Shown here piece by piece: positions 5,509 to 12,447 of a stretch of 12,447 nt of DNA. How positions within the stretch are numbered: the first letter of the stretch is position 1; every line of letters begins with the position of its first letter. Source of the stretch: Rhodobiaceae bacterium (GTDB taxonomy: Bacteria > Pseudomonadota > Alphaproteobacteria > Parvibaculales > Parvibaculaceae); assembly GCA_002401305.2 (NCBI GenBank), contig NVSO02000009.1:1-12447 (forward strand), written 5' to 3'. Under the pieces are notes generated by a model. That model saw only the letters and a program-made list of their open reading frames with translations, had not been told where the DNA came from and ran no database searches. The translations under genes and the position numbers were made by a program.

Positions 5509-7491
5509 ATGTCGGGGGCAGTAAGTCGTACAACTTCATTTGTGGCGTTTTCGTTTGCTTCAACGCTGATGGGGGTCTGTTTGGTGCCGCTGTCAGTGCA
5601 AAGTGCGTTTGCTCAAAGTGACATGACGCCGGTCTTAGTTGCCCCCCTTGTTGCTACTCCCCTCAAAGATGGGAGCGGCCTTTCGATCCCCCCTTCTGTA
5701 CAAATTGGCGGACCGGTTCGCCTTCTGCCACGTCGATTGACGCCTCAGAGGTCTCAAGAAGAGGGGTCTTTGGATGCGGGTTCGGGCGTCCGTCCCGAAG
5801 CTGATGTTGTGGAAATGGGTGAAAGCACTCTTGCCACGCCGACTGTTATTCTAGGCCCTCCGGTTGGCGCAGATAGATTTAAGCTTCTTGCGGCCCCACC
5901 GGGCGGGGAGGGTTCGGGCATTCAAGTGGGCGTTTTGGGCCGGGTTGATGAGGCCTCCGTAGGATTGTTTTCGGAGCAGGATGGCGGCTTGGGCGCCACG
6001 ATGTGGCTCGGCACCGACCGAGCTTTGGTTGAAGAAGGGCTCTCGGACCTCGCTGTACCGCTTGAGGGACGCAGCTTGCAGGACCTTACCAGACGATTTT
6101 TATTGAGCACGGCGACAGCGCCTGGCGGCGTTACGCAGGGACGTTCTTTGTTGGCGTTGCGGCTTGAGAAACTCAATGCTGCTGGGTTAAGCGACCAAGT
6201 GCGCCGGTTGGTGCGCCAAGCAGGGCTTAAGCGTATTGCCCCAGAAACATCTGTTCAAATTGCCCGTGCCTTTTTGGCGAACGGCGACAAGGTGGACGCG
6301 TGCCGCTTTTTGAGCGCTTTGCCTGCTGGCGGGGACGTTGTTGGCGACCGGGTGGCGGCGTTCACTATGAAAATGACCGCTTATTGCCAGATGATTGGGG
6401 GCGACGGGGTTGCTGCCAATTTGACCTTGGATTTGGCCCGTGAAAAAGGCCTTGATGCGCCGCTCTTTTTTGCCCTGATGGCGAAGGCGATTGACGGCAT
6501 TACCCTGCCTGCTCAGATGCCAGAAAAGTTGACCGTGTTTGATTTGGTTCTTTTTGATGAGGCGCGGCAAGCTGTTCCTGAAGACGTTGTTGAACGTGTG
6601 GAATTGACGGGATTGCCCGCATTGGCGCGCAATAGAGGTCATGCTCTTGACATTCGGCTGGCAGCGGGGGAGCAGGCAGCGGGTTATAATTTGATCAGTG
6701 CACCTGAATTGGCTGACCTCTATTTAGACGCAAGCCAAGCAGGGCAGGGCGACAGCGCCAGCTTTACACGCGCGCGGGCTTACGCGGAGCTGATGAGTGA
6801 AGCCGTTCCGCAAAAACGGGCACGTCTTGTGAGTGCGATGGTTGGTTCGGTCCCTCACGGTGTGGTGCACCGGGCAGTGGTGGATGTGGTGCAGTCCGCT
6901 TTGGCAACCGCGCCGCCTTCGCGGGCTGTGTTGGCAGATGCACCGCAAATAATTCGCATACTGATTGAGCAGGGTGACCGTACGCGTTCTGGCATGTGGT
7001 TGAATATGGTGCGCGAAACTGGGGCCGCCGCTCCGGGTTTGCTTCAATTGGAACTGATGCACCTTATTCTGACTTTGCCCGACAATGGATTGATTGTGCC
7101 TGAGCGGGCCAGCCAATTGTTGCTTGATGCGACGGTTGCAGGGGGTCCTGACCGGGATTTCGCAGCGGTTTGTGCGGTGCTGTTCGACCCTCTTGGGATT
7201 GCGCTGGATGGGGCTGTGTGGCCCGCGATATTTGACACAGGCGAACTTGCCGATGGGGTGATGCCTCGGAACGATGTGATGCAGCGGTTGGCTGCGGCAG
7301 GTAATCAAGGAAAACGAGGTGAGGCGGTGCTTTGGTCCCTTCTTGCCTTGGGAGAGAGACCGTTGGCTGAGGTACACCCTCAGGCAGTGGCGGCGGTTGC
7401 GACAGCGCTACGCCAAGTGGGCTTGCGTGATGAAGCAAAAGCAATGGTATTAGATGTAATGCTGGCGAAAACCAGCACTGTAGGGAGTTAA
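5509..7491 (+). CDS. Uncharacterised exported helical protein encoded upstream of xerD
   Basis: This 660-residue protein matches no family I can name firmly. It starts with a Sec-type signal peptide: R7, a hydrophobic core at about 11-30, and a signal peptidase I-like site AFA|QS after A35. Residues 36 to about 145 are rich in Pro, Gly, Val and Leu with little predicted helix, suggesting an extended linker. From about 170 to the end it is Ala- and Leu-rich with successive amphipathic helices, including AFLANGDKVDACRFLSAL (254-271) and EAVLWSLLALGERPLAEV (605-622), as in TPR-like alpha-solenoids. Mature-region cysteines are C265, C293 and C555. A periplasmic scaffold or lipid-facing role is conceivable but unproven. 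The start is ATG 5509. xerD begins only 6 or 72 bases after its stop, so the two are probably co-transcribed. Similar-looking exported proteins occur beside xerD/aroK in other alphaproteobacteria as far as I recall. Confidence 0.85.
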   Translation: MSGAVSRTTSFVAFSFASTLMGVCLVPLSVQSAFAQSDMTPVLVAPLVATPLKDGSGLSIPPSVQIGGPVRLLPRRLTPQRSQEEGSLDAGSGVRPEADVVEMGESTLATPTVILGPPVGADRFKLLAAPPGGEGSGIQVGVLGRVDEASVGLFSEQDGGLGATMWLGTDRALVEEGLSDLAVPLEGRSLQDLTRRFLLSTATAPGGVTQGRSLLALRLEKLNAAGLSDQVRRLVRQAGLKRIAPETSVQIARAFLANGDKVDACRFLSALPAGGDVVGDRVAAFTMKMTAYCQMIGGDGVAANLTLDLAREKGLDAPLFFALMAKAIDGITLPAQMPEKLTVFDLVLFDEARQAVPEDVVERVELTGLPALARNRGHALDIRLAAGEQAAGYNLISAPELADLYLDASQAGQGDSASFTRARAYAELMSEAVPQKRARLVSAMVGSVPHGVVHRAVVDVVQSALATAPPSRAVLADAPQIIRILIEQGDRTRSGMWLNMVRETGAAAPGLLQLELMHLILTLPDNGLIVPERASQLLLDATVAGGPDRDFAAVCAVLFDPLGIALDGAVWPAIFDTGELADGVMPRNDVMQRLAAAGNQGKRGEAVLWSLLALGERPLAEVHPQAVAAVATALRQVGLRDEAKAMVLDVMLAKTSTVGS

Positions 7492-7552
7492 GAGCGTATG
7501 GCACGTGCCGATGAACGGGGCACGGGGGTAACAACACAACACGAAAAGCAGC

Positions 7553-7557
7553 AAGGG
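7553..7557 (+). promoter_or_regulatory. Ribosome binding site supporting the shorter xerD start
   Basis: AAGGG lies 6 bases before ATG 7564. A competing AGGGAG (7482-7487) lies 10 bases before ATG 7498, a less ideal distance. Confidence 0.4.
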
Positions 7558-7563
7558 CGGAGT

Positions 7564-8487
7564 ATGGGACATTTTGCCCTTGTTGAAAGTTTTCTGGAGA
7601 TGATGAGTGCGGAGCGTGGGGCTTCTGCAAATACATTGTCTGCCTATCAGAGAGATCTGAAAGAATATCTAGCGTCGCTGACTGGTCAGGGACGTGATCC
7701 GATGAATGCAACGGGAGATCATATTCGGGCCTATTTGGCGCAGATCGCTGGGTTGGGTTTGTCGGCGGCAACAGGTGCGCGCAGGCTTTCTTCCCTGCGG
7801 CAGTTTCATAACTTTATGCTGTCGGAAGGGCTTCGCACTGATGACCCCTCTGCCATTATTGAGGGACCGCGACGCCAACGGCCTTTGCCTAAGACACTTG
7901 ATATGGCCGATGTCGATCGTTTGTTAACGGCGGCACGTGCTTTTCGAGCTGAAAAGGGCAATGAGTTGTCGAAGGCCTATCAAACGGCGCGTATCGTGTG
8001 TTTGATGGAAATCCTTTATGCAACGGGCCTTCGGGTGAGCGAGCTGGTGGGGTTGCCTCTTGCGGCTGTGACAGGCGAGGCGGAGTTCATCATCGTAAAG
8101 GGCAAGGGCGGTAAGGAACGTCTGGTGCCATTGAGCGACCCGGCGCGGGTTGCTATTGATGCCTTTGTTGTTCTGCGGGCCGAGAAATTGGGGCAGGCAG
8201 ATCGCTCAGCGTTTCTGTTTCCCTCGCGCGGTAAAGAAGGTCATTTGACCCGGCATCGGTTTGCGCAATTGCTTAAAGAGCTAACTCGGAATGCTGGGTT
8301 GGGGGCGGAGCAGGTATCGCCGCACACGCTTCGGCACGCTTTTGCCAGTCATTTACTGGCCAATGGGGCTGATTTGCGGGCTGTGCAACAGATGTTGGGG
8401 CACGCTGATATTTCGACGACACAGATCTATACCCATGTTCTGGAAGAACGCATGCGGGAATTGGTAGCAAAACACCCGTTAGCGTAG
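7564..8487 (+). CDS. xerD: Tyrosine recombinase XerD
   Basis: XerD acts with XerC and FtsK at the dif site to resolve chromosome dimers before division. From ATG 7564 it has 307 residues, close to E. coli XerD (298). The SAM-like core-binding domain (about 1-90) includes SANTLSAYQRDL. The catalytic domain (about 110-300) has all six active-site positions: R157 (ATGLRVSEL), K181 (KGKGGKERLVPL), H254 and R257 (SPHTLRHAF), H280 (LGHADISTTQIYTHV) and nucleophile Y289. The wording of these motifs favours XerD over XerC. An in-frame ATG at 7498 would add 22 residues with no family counterpart and would leave only 6 bases to the upstream stop. I prefer 7564 on homology and its AAGGG site. A strong terminator follows. 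No dif-like site is visible in the window. Confidence 0.93.
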   Translation: MGHFALVESFLEMMSAERGASANTLSAYQRDLKEYLASLTGQGRDPMNATGDHIRAYLAQIAGLGLSAATGARRLSSLRQFHNFMLSEGLRTDDPSAIIEGPRRQRPLPKTLDMADVDRLLTAARAFRAEKGNELSKAYQTARIVCLMEILYATGLRVSELVGLPLAAVTGEAEFIIVKGKGGKERLVPLSDPARVAIDAFVVLRAEKLGQADRSAFLFPSRGKEGHLTRHRFAQLLKELTRNAGLGAEQVSPHTLRHAFASHLLANGADLRAVQQMLGHADISTTQIYTHVLEERMRELVAKHPLA

Positions 8488-8505
8488 GGTTTCAGTTGGA
8501 TTTCT

Positions 8506-8546
8506 AAAAGGGCGGGCCGATTCGACGGGTCGCCCTTTTTGTTGTT
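8506..8546 (+). terminator. Rho-independent terminator after xerD
   Basis: AAAAGGGCG (8506-8514) pairs perfectly with CGCCCTTTT (8531-8539), and the loop can form an extra CCG/CGG. The T-rich tail TTTTTGTTGTTT follows. It lies 19 bases after the xerD stop and should end the transcript carrying the exported protein and xerD. A weaker backup may lie at 8567-8589: two GGCC copies, then a run of seven T. Confidence 0.85.
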
Positions 8547-8669
8547 TGGAGGGGGCTTTTGGGCTTGGCCCTAATTTGGCCGTTTTTTTGGGCGACGCAG
8601 GGGGAGGGGGACTTGCGACGTGCACGGTGGGCTTATTGCCCTAGCGGGAGCGTTCGCTGGTAACCAATT

Positions 8670-8699
8670 ATGTCAACAAGAACATGGTTTTGTTGACAA
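8670..8699. promoter_or_regulatory. Paired near-palindromic operator candidate upstream of accA
   Basis: ATGTCAACAA (8670-8679) and TTGTTGACAA (8690-8699) are each close to TTGT-NN-ACAA palindromes. Together they form a larger perfect inverted repeat TGTCAACAA-N10-TTGTTGACA. Their centres are exactly 20 bp apart, about two helical turns, as expected for two dimers on one DNA face. The right copy contains TTGACA, a perfect -35 hexamer. The site lies 85 bases before the accA ATG and after the upstream terminator, so accA regulation is the obvious reading. The TTGT-N2-ACAA form resembles sites of GntR/FadR-type or LacI-like regulators in general; the actual regulator is unknown. Confidence 0.5.
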
Positions 8700-8728
8700 G
8701 TGGGAGGCGTGGGTTCAGTGTCCGCGCG

Positions 8729-8757
8729 TTGTGACAGGTAGCCGGTTTTCGTACTGC
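8729..8757 (+). promoter_or_regulatory. Possible accA promoter
   Basis: TTGTGA (8729-8734), 17 bases, then TACTGC (8752-8757) would start transcription about 20 bases before the accA ATG. The -10 is poor. The alternative is TTGACA (8693-8698) in the dyad, which has no good -10 at 17 bases. Confidence 0.25.
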
Positions 8758-8784
8758 GAGCCGGAAGAAAAAGTACGGATTTCA

Positions 8785-9744
8785 ATGCATACTTATCTAG
8801 ATTTCGAAAAGCCGCTCGCCGAACTTGAAGGTAAAATTCAAGAACTTAAAGGATTGGCGCACCAAGACCCGTCTTTGTCGATTTCAGATGAAGTGGAAAA
8901 GCTTGAGTCGAAAGCGGCGCAGTTGCTCGCAAATATCTATAGTAATTTGGAGACTTGGCAAAAAGTCCAAGTGGCGCGCCATCCTAATCGGCCGCATATG
9001 GTTGATTACATCGGTCAACTTATTGAAGATTTTACGCCGTTGTGTGGTGATCGCCAATTTGGGGAAGATCCTGCAATTTTGGGCGGCATGGGCCGGTTCC
9101 GTGGACGGTCGGTTGTGATCATGGGCCATGAAAAGGGCCATGATATGGAAAGCCGTATGCACCATAATTTTGGTATGGCGCGGCCTGAAGGATACCGTAA
9201 AGCTGTTCGGTTGATGGACATGGCAGAGCGGTTCAACTTGCCCTTGATTATGCTGGTGGATACCGCGGGCGCTTATCCCGGCATTGGGGGTGAAGAGCGC
9301 GGGCAGGCAGAAGCGATTGCACGCTCCACAGATCGATGCTTGTCGGTGAAAACACCTAGCGTTTGTGTTGTGATCGGTGAAGGTGGTTCTGGCGGGGCGG
9401 TGGCTATTGCGACTGCGAGCCGTATCATCATGTTGGAACATTCAATTTATACAGTTGCCTCGCCTGAAGCGTCGGCTTCTATTTTGTGGCGCAGCTCGGA
9501 CAAAGCTAAAGATGCAGCTACCGCCATGAAGGTGACAGCGCAGAGCTTGCTTGGCCTTGGGGTGGTTGACCGTATTCTTCCTGAGCCGATTGGCGGCGCG
9601 CACCGGGAACGTGTGCAGATCATGGGTGAAGTTGGCGATGCGATTGAAGAAGAACTTCGCGGCATGGAAGGCCTGAGCGGAGATGCTTTGGTGAAAGCGC
9701 GCCGAGAAAAATTCTTGGCGATGGGCCGCGTGATCGAAGAATAG
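8785..9744 (+). CDS. accA: Acetyl-CoA carboxylase carboxyltransferase subunit alpha
   Basis: AccA with AccD forms the carboxyltransferase that moves CO2 from carboxybiotin to acetyl-CoA, making malonyl-CoA for fatty acid synthesis. From ATG 8785 it has 319 residues, the same as E. coli AccA. It starts MHTYLDFEKPLAELEGKI, the usual N-terminal helix. Further signatures are GGMGRFRGRSVVIMGHEKG (100-118), MARPEGYRKA (131-140), DTAGAYPGIGGEERGQAEAI (159-178) and the oxyanion-forming GEGGSGGA (198-205). The frame stays open upstream to 8620, but those 55 codons have no family counterpart and cross the promoter region, so the ATG at 8785 is chosen. accD is not adjacent, which is normal. It is a single-gene unit bounded by terminators on both sides. 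Confidence 0.97.
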   Translation: MHTYLDFEKPLAELEGKIQELKGLAHQDPSLSISDEVEKLESKAAQLLANIYSNLETWQKVQVARHPNRPHMVDYIGQLIEDFTPLCGDRQFGEDPAILGGMGRFRGRSVVIMGHEKGHDMESRMHHNFGMARPEGYRKAVRLMDMAERFNLPLIMLVDTAGAYPGIGGEERGQAEAIARSTDRCLSVKTPSVCVVIGEGGSGGAVAIATASRIIMLEHSIYTVASPEASASILWRSSDKAKDAATAMKVTAQSLLGLGVVDRILPEPIGGAHRERVQIMGEVGDAIEEELRGMEGLSGDALVKARREKFLAMGRVIEE

Positions 9745-9773
9745 CCCCAGCTGTTTTCGTGAGACATTAATTT

Positions 9774-9814
9774 ATACCCTGAGCTTCTATTGAGGAAGCT
9801 CAGGGTATTTTTTT
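9774..9814 (+). terminator. Strong rho-independent terminator after accA
   Basis: ATACCCTGAGCTTC (9774-9787) pairs without mismatch with GAAGCTCAGGGTAT (9795-9808) around a 7-base loop and is followed by a run of seven T (9808-9814). It ends two bases before the stop of the convergent epoxide hydrolase gene. Read on the minus strand the tail is only TATAAATT, so it may act more weakly for that gene. Confidence 0.93.
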
Positions 9815-9816
9815 GA

Positions 9817-10998
9817 TTAAAGTGCTTTGATGAAGGTCTGGACGTCCTTGGCAAAAAGGGAACCGGTTTCTAGGGCTGCAAAGTGACCGCCTTTTTCGAA
9901 GTCTTTCCAATGCACGATGTTGTAGCCTTTTTCCAGCATTGAGCGGGGGGGGAAGTTGAAAATTTCGCCTGCATAATTGGCAATGCCCACGGGGACTTCA
10001 ACCGTTTTGCCTGGCTCCATATTGGTGCCGCCCTCTTCCATCATGCCGCGGTAGTACCAGGTGGCGGTGTTGAAGGTGCCCGTTACCAAATAGAGCATGA
10101 GGTTGGTGAGCAAAGTGTCTTTGCTAAAAGCGGCTTCTATGTTGTCGCCGTCGGGAGACCGGGTGTCTCCCCAGGTGTTGAATTTTTCCATGAACCACGC
10201 GGCTTGGCCTACTGGACTGTCCATCATTGAATAGGAGAGGGATTGCGGTTTGGTCATTTGCAGCCGCAGATAAGCGCCTTCCAGTTCAAAGGTCATGGCT
10301 GCCATTTCGGCCCATTTTTTCTCTTCTTCTGTCTCAGGAAAAACGGCTGGGCGCAGGCCAAACATGTTGAGGTGAATGGCTTTGCAGCCGCCGCCAACAT
10401 TGGTGCCGTGATTGTAGCCGAGCCAGCCGGTGACAACAGACCCCCAATCGCCGCCTTGGGCGATATAGGTGTCGTAGCCCAAAACGGAGCGCATCAACTT
10501 GTCCCACAATTGGGCTGTGTATTTGGGGCCGACGGGTGTTTTGGGTTTACCGGAGAATCCATAGCCGGGCAGTGACGGTATGATGAGATCGAGACCGTCC
10601 TCTGCGTTGCCGCCGAATTTTTCAGGGTGGGCGAGCTCTTCAATGATGCCGGTGAATTCTAGAAAAGAACCCGGCCAGCCATGGGTGAGAAGGAGGGGTT
10701 GTGGATTTTTGCCCGAGCCTTTGACATGGATAAAGTGGATGGACTGGCCATCAATTTCTGTTGTGAAATGGGGGAGGGCGTTGAGCTTTTTTTCCCACGC
10801 GCGCCAATCATATTCTTCCAACCAATAGGTGGTGAGCTCCTTCATGTATTCCATGTCGGCGCCGTAAGCCCAGCGGTCCCCACCGGCTGCAATGGCGGGC
10901 ATTTCGTGCCATTGGTAGGCGGCTACTTTGGCGCGGATGGTCTCGAGCACGTCGTTGGAAATGTCGATGGTGAAGGGGGTTATCTTAGATGTGCTCAT
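9817..10998 (-). CDS. Epoxide hydrolase, alpha/beta-hydrolase with EHN domain (microsomal-type)
   Basis: This 393-residue enzyme of the microsomal epoxide hydrolase-like group opens epoxides to vicinal diols. It has an N-terminal EHN domain (about 1-110, with ITPFTIDIS near the start, then a Trp-rich stretch at 59-68 and LNALPHFTTEIDG at 72-84). The alpha/beta-hydrolase core carries oxyanion motif HGWPGS (106-111), nucleophile D184 in QGGDWGS, a likely acid E345 in the segment 337-347 (aligned from memory with the mammalian enzyme), and H372 in KGGHFAALE. Y315 or Y316 in TWYYR is a candidate epoxide-activating tyrosine. There is no N-terminal membrane anchor, so it is probably cytoplasmic. 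ATG 10998 is preceded by AAGG about 9 bases away. It diverges from an MFS gene across 163 bases, which suggests a shared substrate. The natural epoxide is unknown. Confidence 0.93.
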   Translation of the reverse strand: MSTSKITPFTIDISNDVLETIRAKVAAYQWHEMPAIAAGGDRWAYGADMEYMKELTTYWLEEYDWRAWEKKLNALPHFTTEIDGQSIHFIHVKGSGKNPQPLLLTHGWPGSFLEFTGIIEELAHPEKFGGNAEDGLDLIIPSLPGYGFSGKPKTPVGPKYTAQLWDKLMRSVLGYDTYIAQGGDWGSVVTGWLGYNHGTNVGGGCKAIHLNMFGLRPAVFPETEEEKKWAEMAAMTFELEGAYLRLQMTKPQSLSYSMMDSPVGQAAWFMEKFNTWGDTRSPDGDNIEAAFSKDTLLTNLMLYLVTGTFNTATWYYRGMMEEGGTNMEPGKTVEVPVGIANYAGEIFNFPPRSMLEKGYNIVHWKDFEKGGHFAALETGSLFAKDVQTFIKAL

Positions 10999-11161
10999 GA
11001 TGTTTGCCTTACATGATTGTTATTATTGACGGGCACTTTGCGCGATGGGTTTTCATTATGGCGGGGATTGCGATGCTTTCAAGCCTTGTGGCGTGGCTAA
11101 GCGATTGCCGTTAGGGAAAGAGCGGGGTAGGCTCCTCCAAAGAAATTAAAAGGGGATGGAG

Positions 11162-12447
11162 ATGTCTACACAGGATGCTACGGCGGGTGAGTCGTCGAGT
11201 ATGACGCCGAACTATCGTATGTATACGATGATGGTTTTGTTGTTAGCCTATACGTCAAGCTATGTTGACCGGCAAATCATGGGTATTTTGATTGAGCCAA
11301 TTAAAGCTGATTTGCAACTCTCTGACACGCAAATGGGCTTTATGTCGGGGATCGCTTTTGCGATTTTCTACGCGACCTTGGGTATTCCGATTGCCTTTTT
11401 GGCAGACCGGTGGAGCCGTCGGAACATTATTTCATTCTCAATTCTGGTTTGGAGCGGCATGACCATGCTGTGTGGCACGGCGGGAAGCTTTGTCCAATTG
11501 GCTATCGCCCGCGTGGGTGTTGGGATTGGGGAAGCTGGTTCTAGTCCCCCGTCTCACTCGCTGATTGCGGATATGTATGCACCCAAACACCGCGCGGGTG
11601 CTATGGCGGTTTATGCGCTTGGTGTGTATCTGGGCATTATGCTGGGATTTTTGGTTGGCGCCTATGTGGCTGCCGAGCATGGCTGGCGTATGGCGTTCTA
11701 CGTTGTGGGTGCGCCGGGCATATTGATTGCTATGCTTGTGCGTTTCACATTGCGCGAACCAAAACGGGGTGAGTCTGAAGGGCTTCCTGAAAAAGAACTC
11801 CCGCCCTTCGTTTTGAAGGAAGCCATTGCTCAGGTACTGGGTGCCTTTAAACATCTGGCAACAGACAAAGTTTCCTTTCACACGGTAGCCGGTGTCACGC
11901 TGGTGTCGTTTGTGGGTTACGGCGGCGCTGTTTGGGGCGCTTCGTTCCTCATTCGGTCGCATGGCTTTACCCTGATTGAAGTTGGGGAATTCCTAGCGCT
12001 TGTTATTGGTGTTGGCGGCGTGACGGGTGCTTTGGTTGGGGGCTTTTTGACCGACAAAATTGGTCAAATTGATCCACGCTGGAAAAGCTGGATTGTAACG
12101 GTTGCTAAAGTTGCGGCTGCTCCCTTGGTGTTGTTTACTTATCTTACGTCGAACACTGAATTGATGATGCTGGTCTATATTCCGGTGACCATTCTGGGTG
12201 CATTCTACTTGGGCCCAAGCTTTGCGATGATCCAAAGCCGGGCGCCGATCCACATGCGTTCCTTAGTGTCAGCGGTTATGTTGTTTATTCTCAACATGAT
12301 CGGTCTGGGCTTGGGTCCACAGATGGTTGGTATCCTGTCTGACTATTTGGCGCCAAGTTACGGTGCGGACTCATTGCGCTATGCGTTGATGATCTTGTCT
12401 TTCTTCTCTTTGTGGGGGGCTTTACACTACTACCTTGCAGGGCGCGC
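11162..12447 (+). CDS. Spinster-like MFS transporter, 3' end beyond right edge
   Basis: This is an inner-membrane major facilitator superfamily transporter. The 428 visible residues are uninterrupted, and the frame runs off the right edge. The family is usually 430-470 residues, so little is missing. Signatures are AYTSSYVDRQIMGILIEPI (29-47) in TM1 and its loop, motif A-like GIPIAFLADRWSRR (74-87), and GIGEAGSSPPSHSLIADMY (121-139), all typical of the Spinster-like branch common in Sphingomonadales and Parvibaculum-like bacteria. About eleven to twelve hydrophobic segments are visible. The hydrophilic loop at about 200-218 is the central cytoplasmic loop. ATG 11162 has AGGGGA five bases upstream. 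It diverges from the epoxide hydrolase gene. Substrates of bacterial Spinster-like proteins are mostly unknown; lipid-like or aromatic compounds are plausible. Confidence 0.93.
   Translation, partial: MSTQDATAGESSSMTPNYRMYTMMVLLLAYTSSYVDRQIMGILIEPIKADLQLSDTQMGFMSGIAFAIFYATLGIPIAFLADRWSRRNIISFSILVWSGMTMLCGTAGSFVQLAIARVGVGIGEAGSSPPSHSLIADMYAPKHRAGAMAVYALGVYLGIMLGFLVGAYVAAEHGWRMAFYVVGAPGILIAMLVRFTLREPKRGESEGLPEKELPPFVLKEAIAQVLGAFKHLATDKVSFHTVAGVTLVSFVGYGGAVWGASFLIRSHGFTLIEVGEFLALVIGVGGVTGALVGGFLTDKIGQIDPRWKSWIVTVAKVAAAPLVLFTYLTSNTELMMLVYIPVTILGAFYLGPSFAMIQSRAPIHMRSLVSAVMLFILNMIGLGLGPQMVGILSDYLAPSYGADSLRYALMILSFFSLWGALHYYLAGR

Noticed and set aside
7498..7563. 22-residue N-terminal extension of XerD
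   Set aside because: It has no XerD counterpart, and the ATG at 7564 has a better-spaced AAGGG site. It remains possible, since ATG 7498 is only 6 bases after the upstream stop.
7064..7771. Long minus-strand open frame (235 codons) over the end of the exported-protein gene and the start of xerD
   Set aside because: It is antisense to two well-supported genes, has a Pro/His/Ser/Gln-rich composition typical of a shadow frame, and resembles no protein family.
8620..8784. In-frame upstream extension of accA (55 codons, no stop)
   Set aside because: The extension has no AccA counterpart, runs through the dyads and promoter candidates, and the ATG at 8785 gives exactly the family length and N-terminus.

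Overview
The window is chromosomal DNA of an alphaproteobacterium. The evidence is the gene order (cobS, a J-domain gene, bolA, a CNNM/CorC gene, aroB, aroK, an exported unknown, xerD, accA), which resembles the core layout of Hyphomicrobiales and related orders, and protein sequences of alphaproteobacterial type. Base composition is moderate (about half G+C by eye). The epoxide hydrolase and Spinster-like MFS genes at the right end would suit a marine or hydrocarbon-exposed lineage such as Parvibaculales, but that placement is a guess. I saw no phage, transposase, CRISPR, tRNA or rRNA sequence.

Layout. Positions 1-1668 (minus strand) hold cobS, cut by the left edge, preceded by a J-domain protein gene. 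bolA (1771-2046, plus) diverges from the J-domain gene across about 100 bases that contain a 7-bp inverted repeat. From 5180 down to 2070 a minus-strand operon runs aroK-aroB-corC: aroK and aroB overlap by 4 bases, and corC follows 22 bases later. A 328-base divergent spacer (5181-5508) carries a 97-base element closed by a 13-base inverted repeat. To its right, on the plus strand, lie an uncharacterised exported 660-residue protein (5509-7491) and xerD, which ends at 8487 and is followed by a strong terminator. A 297-base spacer rich in dyads leads to accA (8785-9744). The spacer holds two near-palindromic 10-mers exactly 20 bp apart, the best candidate operator in the window. A 14-bp perfect-stem terminator separates accA from a convergent epoxide hydrolase gene (9817-10998, minus). 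Divergent from that is an MFS transporter gene (11162 to beyond the right edge).

Functions. Most genes are housekeeping: cobaltochelatase (cobalamin synthesis), Fe-S/redox-linked BolA, shikimate-pathway steps 2 (AroB) and 5 (AroK), chromosome dimer resolution (XerD), and the carboxyltransferase alpha subunit that makes malonyl-CoA (AccA). The epoxide hydrolase/MFS pair looks like a small accessory cassette for a hydrophobic substrate. I found no clear new multi-gene system. The points most worth a second look are the twin-palindrome site before accA, the 97-base inverted-repeat element, and the exported protein of unknown function beside xerD.
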